DNA of 45,835 nucleotides, taken from contig JAAYEM010000049.1 in the NCBI GenBank assembly GCA_012728725.1, positions 1 to 45,835 of the forward strand. Reading direction: 5' to 3'. Below the pieces are notes generated by a model. That model ran no database searches, was not told where the DNA came from, and saw nothing but the letters and a program-made list of their open reading frames with translations. Within the stretch, counting starts at the first letter, position 1. The number at the start of each line of letters is the position of its first letter. Below, in pieces: positions 44,532 through 45,835 of this stretch. Origin of the DNA: Tissierellia bacterium (GTDB taxonomy: Bacteria; Bacillota; Clostridia; Tissierellales; Tepidimicrobiaceae). A program made the translations under genes and the position numbers.

Positions 44532-45548
44532 ATGTCAAAGGTTTTTAAAGTATTTTCATTGCTATTAGTATTCACCCTAATCCTGGCTATTGGCTTAACT
44601 GGCTGTAAAAAGGAAGGCCTCCAAAAAGTGAGATTAGTTGAAGTAACCCATTCCCTATTTTATACTCCCCAATATGTAGCTTTAACTCAAGGCTTCTTTG
44701 AAGAAGAAGGGCTAGATGTGGAAATTAGCGATGGTAAAGGGGCAGATAAGGTTATGACGGCTCTTTTAAGCGGAGAAGCAGATATAGGATTTATGGGAAT
44801 GGAAGCATCAGTATATGTGTATAATCAAGGCAGGGAAGATTATGCTATCAACTTTGCCCAATTAACTCAAAGGGATGGCTCCTTCCTAGTTGCAAGGGAG
44901 CCAGATCCAGATTTTACATTTGATAAGCTCAGAGGAAAAGAAGTATTAGCAGGTAGAAAAGGCGGAATGCCCTACATGGTTTTAGAGTATGTAGTTAAAA
45001 AACATGGTCTTACCCCAGGAGAAGATGTAATATTAAGGACAGATGTGCAATTCGACGTTTTAGCTGGAGCTTTTATTGCTGGCGAAGGAGATTATGTTGC
45101 CCTATTTGAACCGGTGGCCGCCACCCTAGAAAAAGAAGGTAAAGGTTATGTAGTTGCATCTATTGGTAAAGAGGGAGGCTATATACCTTATACATGCTAC
45201 TCTACAACAAAAAGCATAATGGAAAAGAATCCAGAAATGATTCAAAAGTTTACAAATGCTATATATAAGGGAATGCTTTGGGTACAAAATCATTCTTCAG
45301 AGGAAATTGCAAAAGCAGTTAAGCCTCAGTTCCCAGATGTAGATGATGATGTACTAATAAAATTAATAGATCGCTATAGGGAACAGGACAGTTGGAAACC
45401 TGACCTTATCATCTCTGAAGAAGGTGTAGAGCATCTAATGGATATAATGCAAATGGCAGGAGAAATAGAGGAGAGGGTTCCCTACCAAGACATAATAACT
45501 ACTAAATTTGCAGAAGAGGCCATGAAAAATATAAAATCTCTTCCATAA
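44532..45548 (+). CDS. ABC transporter substrate-binding lipoprotein (NMT1/SsuA-type)
   Basis: 338 residues. A lipoprotein signal peptide ends at LTGC (Cys near residue 25), so it is anchored outside the membrane. The mature part has the NMT1/ThiY/SsuA pattern: HSLFYTPQYVALTQGFFEEEGLDVEI, then KVMTALLSGEADIGFMGMEAS, and a hinge near AGRKGGMPYMVLEY. Relatives bind sulfonates, nitrate, taurine or thiamine precursors; this one's ligand cannot be told. The site ATAGGAGGG is good. No permease or ATPase gene lies beside it: pgsA is on one side and a secreted protein on the other. Confidence 0.9.
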   Translation: MSKVFKVFSLLLVFTLILAIGLTGCKKEGLQKVRLVEVTHSLFYTPQYVALTQGFFEEEGLDVEISDGKGADKVMTALLSGEADIGFMGMEASVYVYNQGREDYAINFAQLTQRDGSFLVAREPDPDFTFDKLRGKEVLAGRKGGMPYMVLEYVVKKHGLTPGEDVILRTDVQFDVLAGAFIAGEGDYVALFEPVAATLEKEGKGYVVASIGKEGGYIPYTCYSTTKSIMEKNPEMIQKFTNAIYKGMLWVQNHSSEEIAKAVKPQFPDVDDDVLIKLIDRYREQDSWKPDLIISEEGVEHLMDIMQMAGEIEERVPYQDIITTKFAEEAMKNIKSLP

Positions 45549-45558
45549 TGCAAATTTT

Positions 45559-45585
45559 TGAGTCAAAGGTTCTACCTTTGACTCA
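45559..45585 (+). terminator. Terminator after the substrate-binding protein gene
   Basis: TGAGTCAAAGGT / ACCTTTGACTCA, a perfect 12-bp stem with a 3-base loop, then TAGTTTTT. Confidence 0.85.
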
Positions 45586-45720
45586 TAGTTTTTATGATCT
45601 AATTCCTACAAGCGAGGTGTAAAAAAAGTTACAAAATAGTTACATTTTCCTCTTTAATTATTTTCTATTATGGTATATACTAATAGACAAGCTTTAAATT
45701 TTAATTGGGAGGTTTTTTTA

Positions 45721-45835
45721 TGATCGGGACTAAGTATCTGAAGAAGACTGTCGTAGCATTTTCAATAGCAGGGATGGTAGCTATAAACCCAATATTAGTA
45801 CAAGCTGACCTAGGAGATCAAATATTAAAAGAAGG
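45721..45835 (+). CDS. Secreted protein, N-terminal fragment
   Basis: The first 38 codons of a gene running off the right end. TTGGGAGG precedes the ATG. The sequence has a basic start, a hydrophobic core AFSIAGMVAINPILVQA and a likely signal-peptidase site after VQA, then DLGDQILKEG. In clostridial cell-wall hydrolases a peptidoglycan-binding domain often begins GDQxLKxGMxGxDV, so a cell-wall enzyme is likely but is inference. Upstream (about 45626-45645) is a direct repeat GTTACA-AAATA-GTTACA of unknown meaning. Confidence 0.7.

Overview
This window is AT-rich, core-type chromosome from an endospore-forming, low-GC Gram-positive anaerobe of the Clostridia/Tissierellia kind. The grounds are the base composition, strong AGGAGG-type ribosome binding sites, GTG/TTG starts, T-box leaders on tRNA synthetase genes, two alpha/beta-type small acid-soluble spore proteins, a YtxC-like and a PdaB-like sporulation protein, and a DUF4364 protein. 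The exact genus is inference. I see no phage, insertion sequence, CRISPR array or defence island.

Layout. 1-222: 5' end of a 16S rRNA gene (minus) with its promoter. 530-4200: minus-strand cluster of a B12-binding radical SAM protein, a membrane protein and a TPR protein. 4402-4620: small orphan gene. 4670-16496: minus-strand housekeeping block argS (T-box), mutS2, U32 peptidase-like protein, zapA, pheT, pheS and a SpoU methyltransferase. 16498-18120: a KtrAB-type potassium uptake pair, in which both genes look internally shortened. 18220-19500: infC-rpmI-rplT with an attenuator leader and an apparent AUU start on infC. 19592-22682: divergent pepV and a compact FtsH paralogue. 22737-27274: thrS (T-box), hisS, ytxC. 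27342-31722: a DUF6873-like protein, a Cys-Gly-Phe tRNA cluster, hslO, a cold-shock protein, a methyltransferase, a divergent spore protein and a CPBP protease. 31854-34490: plus-strand lysine/diaminopimelate operon asd-dapA-dapB. 34542-36030: hpt preceded by a 41-residue membrane ORF, then an SSB-like protein. 36366-38204: PdaB-like deacetylase, a spore protein and DUF4364. 38199-43494: beta-propeller protein, small ORF, folC and valS (T-box). 43881-45835: pgsA, an orphan ABC substrate-binding lipoprotein and the start of a secreted protein.

How the genes work together. Translation dominates: five aminoacyl-tRNA synthetases (Arg, Phe, Thr, His, Val), three of them under T-boxes whose specifier codons can be read (AGA, ACC, GTA), plus IF-3, L35, L20, three tRNAs and rRNA. 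The asd-dapA-dapB operon supplies diaminopimelate for the cell wall and precursors of spore dipicolinate. ZapA, PgsA and SSB-like proteins serve division, membrane and DNA.

Most worth a second look: the paired in-frame deletions in ktrA and ktrB; two consecutive RNA hairpins that bury ribosome binding sites upstream of the 73-aa ORF and the beta-propeller gene; the unlisted 41-aa membrane ORF before hpt; and the infC leader. I did not find a convincing wholly new multi-gene system.
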